Assembly: GCA_002162925.1 (NCBI GenBank)
Contig: MABC01000042.1
Coordinates: 1-64,000, forward strand
DNA: 64,000 nucleotides
Source: Thalassotalea sp. 42_200_T64
Lineage (GTDB): Bacteria; Pseudomonadota; Gammaproteobacteria; Enterobacterales; Alteromonadaceae
Direction: 5' to 3'
The position numbers and the translations under genes were made by a program. The notes under the pieces are model-generated. The model saw only the letters and a program-made list of their open reading frames with translations, was not told where the DNA came from and did not search any database. Positions 25,955-35,969 of this stretch are shown in pieces (the stretch's first letter is position 1; every line of letters begins with the position of its first letter).

Positions 25955-27631
25955 ATGAAGTTACTTGCATTAGGCATTATTTTAAGCACTGTTTTAGTGG
26001 GCTGTGGTGGCAGTTCAGGTGGTAAAGACGTGGTAGAAAGTGAACCTGCGCCAATAGTAGATGATGCTGACTCAGGTATTGAAGCTGGCGATGACAGTTC
26101 AATTACGGCAACGAATGTATTATTGATCATCAGCGATGATCAAGGCCTTGATGCCTCAGCTCAATACGCCTTGTCTGATGATATTCCTAACACTCCACTT
26201 TAAATAACCTGGCCGATAATGGCATAGTGTTTGATAACGCTTGGGCAACGCCCGCCTGTACTACCACACGTGCCAGTATGTTAACCGGTAAACATGGCAT
26301 TAATAGTGGCGTAACCTATGTGCCAGCCAAGCTAGATGAAAGCATACAAACCCTGCCCCGCTTATTAAAAGCGGATAACGCCAGTGCATCACATCAAATG
26401 GCGGTATTTGGTAAATGGCATTTGGGCGGTGGCACCTCAACCGCCACTCATCCAAATGACAGTGGCATAGAACATTATGCCGGTAACTTGACTAATTTAG
26501 ATGATTATTACCACTGGCAACTAACGGAAAATGGCGTAACGACTACCAGCAATGAATATCATACCAGTAAAGTTCCCGACTTAGCGATAGATTGAATTAA
26601 CGCGCACGCAGCCCTTGGGTGACCTGGTTAGCGTATTCGGCGCCACACGCGCCGTTTCATTTACCACCAGAAAATTTGCACAGCCGCAGCGAGTTAACCG
26701 GCAGTGCTGCCGATATTAATGCCAATAAGCGTGATTACTATCTGGCCGCAATAGAAGCCATGGATAGCGAAATCGGTCGTCTATTAAGCTCGATATCGGC
26801 AGAGCAACTGGCCAATACTGTCATTATTTATTTTGGTGATTATGTACAAAGCTATAGCTCAAATGTACTCGATGTAAATAACAGCACCATTTTCACCGGC
26901 AGTTTAACCATCACTACGGCAAATGATAAATGTGTGTTGAAAACCAATGCCATTCCCAATTACGACTTTAACGATGGTGAGCGGCCCTTCCCTAATGATG
27001 TATCTGTGCAAAATGATACCTTTGAGATCAGTAGCTCGCCGACGTTCACTAACGTGACTACGCCAATCAGCTTACAAACCGATAATGCCTTGTTACTGAA
27101 TGGGGTGAAAGTAGACTTATTGGCCGCCGGTTGTTTTGGTGTAGGCAATGGCAAAATGGGCTCTAACGATATGAGCCAACTCTGGCGTTACGATCCTATG
27201 TCACCATTGAGAGGCTTTCGGTAGATAGCCATAATGCCCACGCGCAACCCGATGGTACTTATCATTACCACGGCACGCCGAATGCATTTTATCACGCAGA
27301 AAACAACGGCAGCGCTTCTCCGGTTGTCGGTTTTGCCGCCGATGGCTTCCCTATCTATGGGCCATATATTGATGATAACGGCAATATTCGCAAAGCGTTG
27401 TCGAGTTACCAGTTAAAAAGTGGTGAGCGTGCCACCGGCAGTGACAGCCCTGGTGGCAGCTTTGACGGTACCTTTCGCGACGATAATGTGTTCGAGCAAG
27501 GCTATGGTGATTTGGATGAGTGTAATGGCATGACGGCAGATGGCGTTTACGGCTATTACATCACCGATAACTTCCCTTATGTGGTGAACTGTTTTAAAGG
27601 AGCGTTGACCCTTCGTTTCATAAATAGCTAA
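25955..27631 (+). pseudogene. Broken lipoprotein sulfatase fused to a YHYH domain
   Basis: The frame opens with a lipoprotein signal (LSTVLVGCGG) and the sulfatase start NVLLIISDDQG, shifts near 26200, continues through the catalytic block PACTTTRASMLTGKHG (cysteine-type) and GKWHLGG, meets TGA at 26593 where the motif AIDWINAHA expects Trp, shifts again near 26610 (PWVTWLAYSAPHAPFHLPP), reaches IIYFGD, then switches to a YHYH-domain protein (GCFGVGNGKMG, frameshift near 27222, GTYHYHG, GFPIYGPYID). So at least three frameshifts and one nonsense are present. The sulfatase also lacks its C-terminal part, so a deletion probably joined two neighbouring genes. It is inactive. Confidence 0.85.
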
Positions 27632-27641
27632 GCAAAAAAAC

Positions 27642-27687
27642 GGTTATCGCGTTGCGATAATGACGCGAGGATGAATCCCCGCCAACT
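27642..27687 (+). repeat. REP-like element R10 between convergent genes
   Basis: GGTTATCGCGTTGCGATAA plus GCGAGGATGAATCCCCGCC; it abuts the stop codon of the minus-strand tricorn gene. Confidence 0.8.
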
Positions 27688-30600
27688 CTACTCCATCGTT
27701 GCCGTAACGGCGCGAACGGGTTCTGCCGGAGAGGGTTGCTGGCGGTTGTTTTTGTGAGTTTTCAACTCGGCCATGGCTTCTTCAACCGCCCTTTTCAATT
27801 GGCTGTCTATGCCTTTACTGGCCAGTTGTAAATCTTCATCCACTTCAATATCGGGTGCTACGCCTTCGTTCTCCACTTTCCATTGGCCATTTAAGTCGTA
27901 AAAACCACTTCTTGGTGCGGTCATATAACCACCGTCGATTAAACCTGGTACGCCCCAAATCCCCACCAGGCCACCCCAAGTGGTTTTGCCAATCAATTTG
28001 CCGATGTTATGAAAACGGAACAGATACGGGAACATATCACCACCGGAGCCGGCCATTTCATTAATCAGCAACACTTTCGGGCCATTAATTAACGAGCCCG
28101 GGCTGGTTAATGGTTGTCCTGGTTTTAAGGTGTTGTTGAAGTAGCCGCTGAGTTTGCGATTCAGCACATCGATGAAATAATCGGCAATCGAACCACCGTG
28201 GTTGAAGCGTTCATCAATGACTGCCCCTAACTTGTCTGCTTGCGCAAAAAAGTATCGGTTAAAGTACTCATAGCCTTGCGTCGTGGTGTTTGGCACCCAC
28301 ACATACGCCAATTGGTTGTCTGACGCTTCATCGACATAGCGGCGGTTATTTTCTATCCAGGCATGCATGCGCAGCTCGTATTCATTGCCGGTAGGTTTTA
28401 CCCAAATATCGATTGGCTTTTGAATCGAGCCATTGGTGCCGATGCTGAGTTTGGTTTGCTTGCCCTTGGTGCCATTAAAATATTGATAAAAATTTTGTTT
28501 GCTATCCAGCGTTACGCCATCAACTCCAAGAATTAAATCCCCCACGTTCAGCTTTTCTTTATGGCTGGCAAGTGGTGCATTGCTGGTCACCGTAGAGTTC
28601 CATAGCTCGCCATCGTATATTTTGTCGATGACAAAATGCTTGCCCTTAATGGCCACATCAATACCGAGTAAACCAACGGTAGATTTTGGTATGTTCGGTA
28701 ACTTGCCATTTGCGGTAAACGAGTGACCCACAGAGGTTTCGGCACCAATATTATCTAATAAGTAAGTTAAATCGCTCGGGTGATTCACATGTTCAACCAA
28801 TGGCAGGTAATCTTTATAGACCTTGTTCCAGTTGGCGCCGTGAATATTGGCTACGTAGAAGTAATCTCGTTGAAAACGCCAGGCGTCATGAAATTTTTGT
28901 CGCCATTCTTTTTTCGGATCAATCCATAAATTGAGATCAACGTTGAGTGGCTCGGCTTTTTCTAAATCGGCAGGGCTATCGGCCAATAACCATTTGTCTT
29001 TTTGCGATACCAAAATATGCTTATTATCATTGGCCAACACATAAGAGCGCACATCGTCTTTGATCAACTTACTTTCTTGTTTGTCAAAGTCAAACATATG
29101 CAGCTTGTACGAGCGTTTACTTGCTGTGGCGACATACAATAAGCCATCTGCCGCGCTGGTTAAATTCGAGTAATGGCCTTTCGGTAATGGAATTGGAATG
29201 AGGCGATTCATAATATTGTCAAAATCGATAGTAACCACTACCTCTTCATCTTCTTTATCACTGTCGTCTTCTTTATCACCATTGCTTTTGTCGGGTTTGG
29301 CTTCTTCATCTTCTTGCTTTAACGGCACTGGCGTTGGTGTATTTTTGGCTAATAGCAGCGCATAAATTTCATAGCTTTCCAGCGCTTTACCTTCAATGCT
29401 TAAATCCAGCCAAGGCGCTTTGCTGGCATAGTTGGTACTGGCAGTCACGTATAAGTATTTACCATTGATGTCCCAGGCAAAGGCATTGTTGTCAGCCATA
29501 TTGGTAGTGACTAAGTGCGAAGTTTTATCTTTTATTGAATACACATAAACGTTGCGTAAAAAGTTGGCTTCGGTTTTCACATAGGCAATAAATTTATCGT
29601 CTATTGAAAATTGCGGTTGCACCAAATTGTCCACGATCACCCGTGTGTCTTGGTCAATTAAGGTACTACGCTGTTTGTCTAAATCGACCAACCAGAATTG
29701 CTGTTTTTCATCGGTGTAAGCAAGCTTTTTGCTGTCATGCGACCAATTTAAGTTGCCATAAAAGCCTCGTTCACGCAGCTTTATTTCCGTTCGGCTTTGG
29801 CCACTCTGATTTGCTATGACTAAACGATATTCACCACTTTCATCACTAAACCATGCAATTTCCTGACCATCGGCCGACCATACGCCGGTGGTTTCTCGAT
29901 GGCTGGATTTAGACAGGTTTCGGGTATCGCCATGTTTCGCCGGTACTGAAAACACTTCACCGCGGGCGGTAAATAAGGCGCGTTTGCCATTCGGCGATAA
30001 GGCTATCGCTTCAATGTGCTCATTTACCTTATTCCAGCTTGCCGCGGCCCAGGGAAAATCGGCATTGATAGTGATCGCCAAGGCGTTGCTGTTGCCTTCT
30101 TTTAATAAAAATAATTTACCGTGCTGTTCATAGACCAAATTAGTGCCATCACTGCCATAATCTTTTACGTCATAATCTTGATGATTGGTTACCTTGCTCG
30201 CTTGCTTGCTCGTAACGTTGTATTTGAATACATTGACCACATCTTCAATGTCTGACAAATAATAAATATCATCACCCTGCCATGTTGGATTCGTCACTTT
30301 TTCGCCATTAAACGGCAAGTTTTGCTCTTTCAAAGTGCTTAGGTTAACGATGCGCAGCGGGTTGTTTTGGCCGCCCCGATATTTACGCCAGCCATCATCC
30401 CAGGGGGATACTTTTTGATAAACAAATTGCGAAGAGTCGGCGGAGTAGCTGCCGCTTTGTGCTCTGATCATCGGCAGTGATGTTGGCGTATTGCCAGAGA
30501 TATTTACCTGATATAAACGTGATTGTGCACGTGGTGCCTGATCACGGCCTGAGCCAAACAATACTTGCTGGCTGTCGTTACTCCAGCCTTTTACAATATC

Positions 30601-30930
30601 GGCGCCCGGATGCCAGGTCAGTTGTTTCGGCATACCACCGTTAACATTGACGATATAAACATCGCTATTACCATTGTATTGGCCGGTAAACGCTATCCAG
30701 TTACCGTCCGGTGATAATTTCGGGTTTTGCGCTTGCCCCTGAAAGCTGGTGATGCGCTTGGCGTTCAAGTTATCCAGCTCAGTTTTCCATATTTCCTGGC
30801 CATAGGTAAATACGACTGTGTTGCCCTGAATGTCGGGTTGTCTGAGCAATAACGTGCCTTGATGATTGCTGGCATTGGCCTGCAGCACGGCCAACAAAGA
30901 GAGGAGTATTATTCCATAAATCTTTTTCAT
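27688..30930 (-). CDS. Tricorn protease homologue (S41 family), exported
   Basis: About 1080 aa with a signal peptide (KKIYGIILLSLLAVLQANA). The N-terminal 300 residues are beta-propeller repeats (SPDGNWIAFTGQYNGNSDVY type), followed by a second propeller, a PDZ-like domain (about 760-850) and the S41 catalytic part: H in SVGHSF and nucleophile Ser in MAGSGGDMF. An acidic low-complexity linker lies around 555-580. I start at the ATG at 30930, which has GGAA six bases upstream; an ATG at 30942 is in frame. Predicted to trim oligopeptides in the periplasm. Intact, unlike its convergent neighbour. Confidence 0.9.
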   Translation of the reverse strand: MKKIYGIILLSLLAVLQANASNHQGTLLLRQPDIQGNTVVFTYGQEIWKTELDNLNAKRITSFQGQAQNPKLSPDGNWIAFTGQYNGNSDVYIVNVNGGMPKQLTWHPGADIVKGWSNDSQQVLFGSGRDQAPRAQSRLYQVNISGNTPTSLPMIRAQSGSYSADSSQFVYQKVSPWDDGWRKYRGGQNNPLRIVNLSTLKEQNLPFNGEKVTNPTWQGDDIYYLSDIEDVVNVFKYNVTSKQASKVTNHQDYDVKDYGSDGTNLVYEQHGKLFLLKEGNSNALAITINADFPWAAASWNKVNEHIEAIALSPNGKRALFTARGEVFSVPAKHGDTRNLSKSSHRETTGVWSADGQEIAWFSDESGEYRLVIANQSGQSRTEIKLRERGFYGNLNWSHDSKKLAYTDEKQQFWLVDLDKQRSTLIDQDTRVIVDNLVQPQFSIDDKFIAYVKTEANFLRNVYVYSIKDKTSHLVTTNMADNNAFAWDINGKYLYVTASTNYASKAPWLDLSIEGKALESYEIYALLLAKNTPTPVPLKQEDEEAKPDKSNGDKEDDSDKEDEEVVVTIDFDNIMNRLIPIPLPKGHYSNLTSAADGLLYVATASKRSYKLHMFDFDKQESKLIKDDVRSYVLANDNKHILVSQKDKWLLADSPADLEKAEPLNVDLNLWIDPKKEWRQKFHDAWRFQRDYFYVANIHGANWNKVYKDYLPLVEHVNHPSDLTYLLDNIGAETSVGHSFTANGKLPNIPKSTVGLLGIDVAIKGKHFVIDKIYDGELWNSTVTSNAPLASHKEKLNVGDLILGVDGVTLDSKQNFYQYFNGTKGKQTKLSIGTNGSIQKPIDIWVKPTGNEYELRMHAWIENNRRYVDEASDNQLAYVWVPNTTTQGYEYFNRYFFAQADKLGAVIDERFNHGGSIADYFIDVLNRKLSGYFNNTLKPGQPLTSPGSLINGPKVLLINEMAGSGGDMFPYLFRFHNIGKLIGKTTWGGLVGIWGVPGLIDGGYMTAPRSGFYDLNGQWKVENEGVAPDIEVDEDLQLASKGIDSQLKRAVEEAMAELKTHKNNRQQPSPAEPVRAVTATME

Positions 30931-31033
30931 TATTATTTCCATTATTTATTATTTTTCAATGTCTTAGTCTAATATAAGATGTTGATTACTCAAGAAAGTG
31001 AAGATAAATGATTCGCTTTGTTAAAGTTAGCAT

Positions 31034-31238
31034 ATAATTATGCGAGGTTGAAACCCCGCCAACCGATTTTTCGAACGATCACCCAAAAAGTTGCCGGGAG
31101 GTTGATGGGACTTCAGTCTCACTGGTTGGCGGGACTTCAGTCTCGCGTTATGGCGCTAGCCACTAAAGTTATCGCCTGCGATTACTTAGCGCGGTTATCG
31201 CGTTGCGATAATTACGCGAGGATAAATTCCCGCCAACC
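31034..31238. repeat. REP-like composite R11, upstream of roxA
   Basis: Several forward and inverted hairpin units. The block 31124-31238 is nearly identical to R12 on the other side of roxA. Confidence 0.85.
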
Positions 31239-31363
31239 CTAAGCTCGTAGCCCCATAAAACCGTCACTTAATCGTGACAAACAACGACTGGATCAATAAA
31301 ACTCTCCTTACACCCTTTAAAATACAGCCCATTATTCTTTGTGCTTTATCAAAAAGGCTATGT

Positions 31364-32509
31364 ATGTTCGAGTTGAGTTTAAGTGAATTTAGTCGCGAAA
31401 CGTTTTTACGCGATTACTGGCAAAAGCAACCTGTGGTGATCCGTCAGGGCTTTAAAAATTTTGAAAACCCTATCGATGCCGATGAAATTGCCGGTTTAGC
31501 CGGATTAAGCGAAGTTGAATCACGCATGGTGTATCGCGATGGTGAACAGTGGCAAGCCGAGTTTGGTCCTTTCGATGACTTTCAACGCTTTGGCGAAAAA
31601 GGCTGGTCGTTAGTTGTGCAAGCTCTGGATCACTGGAGCGAAGAAGCCGCAGAAATGATCGAGCCATTTCGCTTTATCCCCAACTGGCGTCTCGACGATT
31701 TAATGGTTAGCTTTGCTACCCCTGGCGGTGGTGTTGGCCCGCATATCGATTTATACGATGTGTTTATCTGCCAGGGCTCGGGTAAACGCAACTGGCGTGT
31801 CGGCGATATTGGCAACCATGTTGAATTTGCCGCTCATGATGCGTTATTGCATGTAGAGCCTTTTCAACCAATCATTGATACCGAACTATTGCCTGGCGAT
31901 ATTTTATATATTCCTCCAGGATTTCCGCACGATGGCGTAACCTTAGAGACATCTTTAAGCTTTTCTGTAGGCTTTCGCGCCAATTCAACCGCAACTATGG
32001 TAAGTGGTTTAGCCGATCATTTAACCGATAAAGAACTTGCGCCAGAATTGCTAAGTGATCCTCAGCGAGTTTTATCGAACAACAGTGGTGAAATTAGCCG
32101 TGCTGATTTTCAGCAGATCCAAAACCAATTATTACAACTGGTAGAAAACGAGCCGCTAATGCGGCAATTTGCCGGCAGTTTTTTAAGTCAGGCAAAACAT
32201 GAACTCGACCTACAAATTGCTGATGACGCATACAATAATGAGGAAATTTCTGAGCTATTACAAGCGAACAAGCTGATACGCCTTGGCGGATTAAAAGCAT
32301 TCTACTTTAGTGATTCGGTTGACCAAGGCTTGTTTTACATCAACGGTGAAGAGCACAGCCTAAGCACCGATATTATTGCTGCCGTAAAACTGATGTGCGA
32401 TAACGTAACCCTACCCCCGGAGATGATCAATAGCTTTAGCGAAAATGAAAACTTTATCAGCTTTTTAGGTGAGTTACTCGATGCCGGTTACTGGTACTTT
32501 GCCGAATAG
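31364..32509 (+). CDS. roxA: Ribosomal protein L16 arginine hydroxylase (RoxA/YcfD)
   Basis: 381 aa from the ATG at 31364, which has AAAAAGG at 31351-31357; a longer frame begins at 31274 without support. JmjC-type cupin iron ligands are visible in GPHIDLYDVF (H, D) and FPHDG (H). The N-terminus FLRDYWQKQPVVIRQGF and the block RFIPNWRLDDLMVSFA are characteristic of the 2-oxoglutarate oxygenase that hydroxylates an arginine of ribosomal protein L16. The dimerisation and C-terminal winged-helix-like part are present. The stop codon touches a REP element. Confidence 0.9.
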   Translation: MFELSLSEFSRETFLRDYWQKQPVVIRQGFKNFENPIDADEIAGLAGLSEVESRMVYRDGEQWQAEFGPFDDFQRFGEKGWSLVVQALDHWSEEAAEMIEPFRFIPNWRLDDLMVSFATPGGGVGPHIDLYDVFICQGSGKRNWRVGDIGNHVEFAAHDALLHVEPFQPIIDTELLPGDILYIPPGFPHDGVTLETSLSFSVGFRANSTATMVSGLADHLTDKELAPELLSDPQRVLSNNSGEISRADFQQIQNQLLQLVENEPLMRQFAGSFLSQAKHELDLQIADDAYNNEEISELLQANKLIRLGGLKAFYFSDSVDQGLFYINGEEHSLSTDIIAAVKLMCDNVTLPPEMINSFSENENFISFLGELLDAGYWYFAE

Positions 32510-32634
32510 TTGGCGGGACTTCAGTCTCGCGTTATGGCGCTAGCCACTTAAGTTATCGCCTGCGACTACTTAGCGCGGTTTATCCAGGGTTATCGCCCTG
32601 CGATAATCACGCGAGGATGAATCCCCGCCAACCG
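32509..32634. repeat. REP-like composite R12, downstream of roxA
   Basis: An inverted unit begins at the roxA stop codon, followed by the same spacer as R11 (TTATGGCGCTAGCCACT) and a forward unit; it has an 11-nt insertion relative to R11. Confidence 0.85.
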
Positions 32635-32679
32635 GATTTTTGAACTAGACTTACAATAGGTCTATGTAAGGTACTTGGC

Positions 32680-34053
32680 ATGTTACGCTGGATTACAGGC
32701 TTATTGTTCATTGTTAGCTTTGCTTGCAAGGCCGCAACAGATCCGTCGCCAATAGACAGCTCATCCCCCACAACTACCAATGTTCCAGTATTAACGATCA
32801 AAGGCGCAATAGGCCCTGCCGTTAGTGCTTATTTAGTCAAAGGAATTAGCAAAGCGAACCTTGAAAACGCCCCTCTGCTCATTATTACTATCGATACTCC
32901 TGGCGGATTGAGCAGCAGCTTGCGCGATATCAATATGGCCATTTTGGCCTCAAGGCTGCCGATAGCCTGTTTGGTTTACCCACAAGGCGCCAGAGCTGCC
33001 AGTGCCGGTACCTATATACTTTATGCCTGCCATATTGCCGCAATGTCAACGGCAACGACTCTGGGCGCGGCAACTCCGGTGAGTATTGGAGGGCCAAGCG
33101 CCCCTAAAGAAAAACAAGAAAGCAAACCGGCAAGCCCCACGGCGATGGAAAAAAAAGTGTTAAACGATGCCATTGCCTATATTCGCTCGCTGGCGCAATT
33201 ACGCGGTAGAAATGAAGAGTGGGCCGAGCTGGCCGTACGCGAAGCCGCAACCCTCACCGCCACAGAAGCGCTAGAGAAAAACGTGATCAATCTGATGGCG
33301 CAAACCCCTGACAATTTACTGCAACAACTCAATGGTTACTCACTCACCATTAATGATCAACAACAACAACTCGAGTTAAGCAGCGCAAAATTATTTCCCG
33401 TAGAGCCCGATTGGCGCAATAAATTTATTGCCACCATCACCGATCCCAACATTGCCTATATTTTAATGCTGATCGGGATTTATGGATTGTTGCTTGAGTT
33501 TTATAGCCCAGGAGGTGGCATTGCCGGGGTCACTGGCGGCATTGCCTTATTTGTGGCGTTATACGCCTTTCAGTTACTGCCGGTTAATTTTGCGGGTGCC
33601 GGTTTATTAATTTTAGGTATTGCCTTAATGGTGGCGGAATCTATGGCGCCAAGCTTTGGCGTATTAGGCCTGGGCGGAATCGTGGCCTTTGTTTTAGGAT
33701 CGATATTTTTAATCGACACCGAACAAAATCATTTTCAAATATCGATACCCTTAATTGCCTCCGTCGCCTTTATTTCAACGCTGCTTTTTGTCTTTACCTT
33801 AGGATATTTATGGCGTACCCGCAACAACAAGGTGGTCAGTGGTCAGGAAGAAATCATCGGTGGCACAGCTCTGGTTGAAAGCGACTTTAATGATTGTGGT
33901 TACGTTATTTTTAATGGTGAACGTTGGGCCGCAGAAAGTACCGAGCCATTATTACAAGGGCAAACGGTGCAGGTTCTAAGCATACAGGGGTTAACGTTAC
34001 AGGTAGCTAAATTCACTACTATGCCCAATGACGGGCGAGCAGCTAAGGAGTAA
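32680..34053 (+). CDS. NfeD-family membrane serine protease
   Basis: 457 aa with an N-terminal signal. A ClpP-like protease domain is visible ([10 protein letters not shown], then [12 protein letters not shown] with the catalytic Ser, and a Lys in the following [11 protein letters not shown] helix). Four to five membrane helices (about 255-365) and a C-terminal OB-fold (about 390-450) complete the long NfeD1b form. The stomatin-like gene starts 4 bp after its stop, the classic NfeD-stomatin pair in which the protease cleaves the stomatin C-terminus. Acts in membrane quality control. Confidence 0.85.
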   Translation: MLRWITGLLFIVSFACKAATDPSPIDSSSPTTTNVPVLTIKGAIGPAVSAYLVKGISKANLENAPLLIITIDTPGGLSSSLRDINMAILASRLPIACLVYPQGARAASAGTYILYACHIAAMSTATTLGAATPVSIGGPSAPKEKQESKPASPTAMEKKVLNDAIAYIRSLAQLRGRNEEWAELAVREAATLTATEALEKNVINLMAQTPDNLLQQLNGYSLTINDQQQQLELSSAKLFPVEPDWRNKFIATITDPNIAYILMLIGIYGLLLEFYSPGGGIAGVTGGIALFVALYAFQLLPVNFAGAGLLILGIALMVAESMAPSFGVLGLGGIVAFVLGSIFLIDTEQNHFQISIPLIASVAFISTLLFVFTLGYLWRTRNNKVVSGQEEIIGGTALVESDFNDCGYVIFNGERWAAESTEPLLQGQTVQVLSIQGLTLQVAKFTTMPNDGRAAKE

Positions 34054-34057
34054 AACC

Positions 34058-34840
34058 ATGGAATTTCTCGTTTATAGCTCAGAAATATTCTGGACCAGTG
34101 TCATACTTTTAGTCTTGCTGATCGTGCTCAGCATGTTTAAAATTTTACGCGAGTATGAACGCGGGGTGATCTTTTTACTCGGCCGTTTTTACCGGGTAAA
34201 AGGTCCGGGGTTTATCATAGTGATCCCGCTGATCCAACAAATGGTACGGGTAGATTTACGTACTGTGGTAATGGATGTACCCAGCCAGGACGTGATCAGT
34301 CGCGACAATGTATCGGTACGGGTGAATGCGGTAATTTATTTTCGGGTGATCGACCCGCAAAAGGCGATAATCAATGTTGAAAATTTTCTCGAAGCTACCT
34401 CGCAACTGGCGCAAACCACTTTGCGCTCCGTACTGGGTCAGCATGAACTCGATGAAATGTTAGCCAATAGAGAAATGCTAAATGATGATATTCAAGCAAT
34501 CTTGGATATCCGTTCCGATACCTGGGGCATAAAGGTGTCCAATGTGGAAATTAAGCATGTGGATTTAAATGAAACCATGATCCGCGCCATCGCCAGACAA
34601 GCCGAAGCAGAGCGTACCCGACGCGCGAAAGTGATCCACGCCAGCGGTGAAAATGAAGCATCTACCGCCTTGGTTGAGGCCGCTCATAAACTCGCCCAGG
34701 AACCCAATGCCATTTTACTGCGTTATTTGCAAACCCTCACCGAAATTGCCGGTGAAAAAAATTCAACCATAGTGTTTCCATTACCCTTAGATCTGATTAA
34801 CAGTTTAGCCGCCAACTTCAAAAAAACTAACAACGAATAA
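34058..34840 (+). CDS. Stomatin/slipin SPFH-domain membrane protein
   Basis: 260 aa from the ATG at 34058, which is six bases after AAGGAG; an in-frame start at 34028 inside the nfeD gene is less likely. One N-terminal membrane helix is followed by the SPFH block ([48 protein letters not shown]) and a helical [17 protein letters not shown] segment. Forms oligomers in membrane microdomains together with its NfeD partner. Normal length. Confidence 0.9.
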   Translation: MEFLVYSSEIFWTSVILLVLLIVLSMFKILREYERGVIFLLGRFYRVKGPGFIIVIPLIQQMVRVDLRTVVMDVPSQDVISRDNVSVRVNAVIYFRVIDPQKAIINVENFLEATSQLAQTTLRSVLGQHELDEMLANREMLNDDIQAILDIRSDTWGIKVSNVEIKHVDLNETMIRAIARQAEAERTRRAKVIHASGENEASTALVEAAHKLAQEPNAILLRYLQTLTEIAGEKNSTIVFPLPLDLINSLAANFKKTNNE

Positions 34841-34847
34841 ACTGAAG

Positions 34848-35969
34848 CTATTGTGCCGACAAGGTGCCTAAATTGATTTTACCGGTTAAGTTTTGATAAA
34901 TACCGATAAAATCTTTGGTGAAGATTTTCGCATCATCTGCCGCTAAATGAGAATGTTCGGGTAGCGTATATTTGCTCAAATCTGGATAGTCTTGAAAATG
35001 AATGCCGGGCGCGCCGGTTTTACTCAATAACACATCCCAGGTATCCGCTTTCGGGTTGTACATGCCTTCCTCCATCGTGTAAAAGCCTTGTGATGGCATG
35101 CGCACAAATATTAATGTAGCGCCTTTTTTCTGCATTTTTCGAGTCACCGCTACTGCGCGCTCTATTTGTTTATTGCGGTTTTGCCGCGATTTTTGTTTTT
35201 TCTCATCGGGTAATTCTTCAATCGGTTTAAACCCTTGCATCCATATTTTTATCGCCAGTTTTCGATATTCCTGATCATTCACAACTTTGTCCCACATCTG
35301 GGTATTCCTGTCTTGCGACATCACCATCAATTTTCGTACCTCCAAATCGCGACTAATATCTTTACGCTCAGGCCATGCTTGCCTTTTAAGGATGGTAAAA
35401 AGGGCAAAGTCAGGTGATAAAAAACTCAAGTGAGGCTCTATCAACATCGCAAGTTGTTGTCCCAGCCATTGTGATGGTGCTTCTTGCAAATGAGTTTTTA
35501 ATGCCTGCTGACGATACTCAAAGCCCGAGAAAAACAACCCAGGAGCCACGCCAGCAAACACCGTCCCCTGAAAGTTATCATCATCCGCTAAATCTTCCAA
35601 TACGGATAAAGGCGTTGTGCCCTCCAGCGATAATTGAATTGGTTTAATGCCGGTTTGTTGTTGCCAAATATCGGTTTGCAGGTTAAACAGCATTCTTGAT
35701 GAACCGGTAAATATTACCGAATTCTTGCCCACTTTGCGTCGCTCTATCGCCCATAAACTGTTTGAATTGATATAACCCGCTTGCACTCCCTGAGTTCGCC
35801 AATACCCCTCCCAGCCGGCAAGTAATAATGCAAATAAGCCTACACTCAATAACGCCAGCATCAACCAGTTATGATTTGGAATTTCCCGATTGAAATCCTC
35901 GTTATAGTAGCTTTGGTTGTAACGATTTTTGTCATTTATCGACTTAGAATTGGAAATAGATGAAGGCAT
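34848..35969 (-). CDS. SGNH-like membrane protein paired with the MBOAT acyltransferase
   Basis: About 373 aa, starting at the ATG at 35969, which has AAGGAGGAAG just upstream; the longer frame to 35993 is not needed. One membrane helix lies at about 30-55 and the rest is periplasmic. GSSR near residue 87 and a late SHLxxxDA near 340 could be the nucleophile and Asp/His blocks of an SGNH/AlgX-like O-acyltransferase, though the match is loose. Its start overlaps the MBOAT gene by 26 bp. Together they probably transfer acyl groups to an exported glycan; the glycan is unknown. Confidence 0.65.
   Translation of the reverse strand: MPSSISNSKSINDKNRYNQSYYNEDFNREIPNHNWLMLALLSVGLFALLLAGWEGYWRTQGVQAGYINSNSLWAIERRKVGKNSVIFTGSSRMLFNLQTDIWQQQTGIKPIQLSLEGTTPLSVLEDLADDDNFQGTVFAGVAPGLFFSGFEYRQQALKTHLQEAPSQWLGQQLAMLIEPHLSFLSPDFALFTILKRQAWPERKDISRDLEVRKLMVMSQDRNTQMWDKVVNDQEYRKLAIKIWMQGFKPIEELPDEKKQKSRQNRNKQIERAVAVTRKMQKKGATLIFVRMPSQGFYTMEEGMYNPKADTWDVLLSKTGAPGIHFQDYPDLSKYTLPEHSHLAADDAKIFTKDFIGIYQNLTGKINLGTLSAQ

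Noticed and set aside
27855..30133. Open frames antisense to the tricorn gene
   Set aside because: Short, overlapping an intact conserved gene, with no supporting motif.
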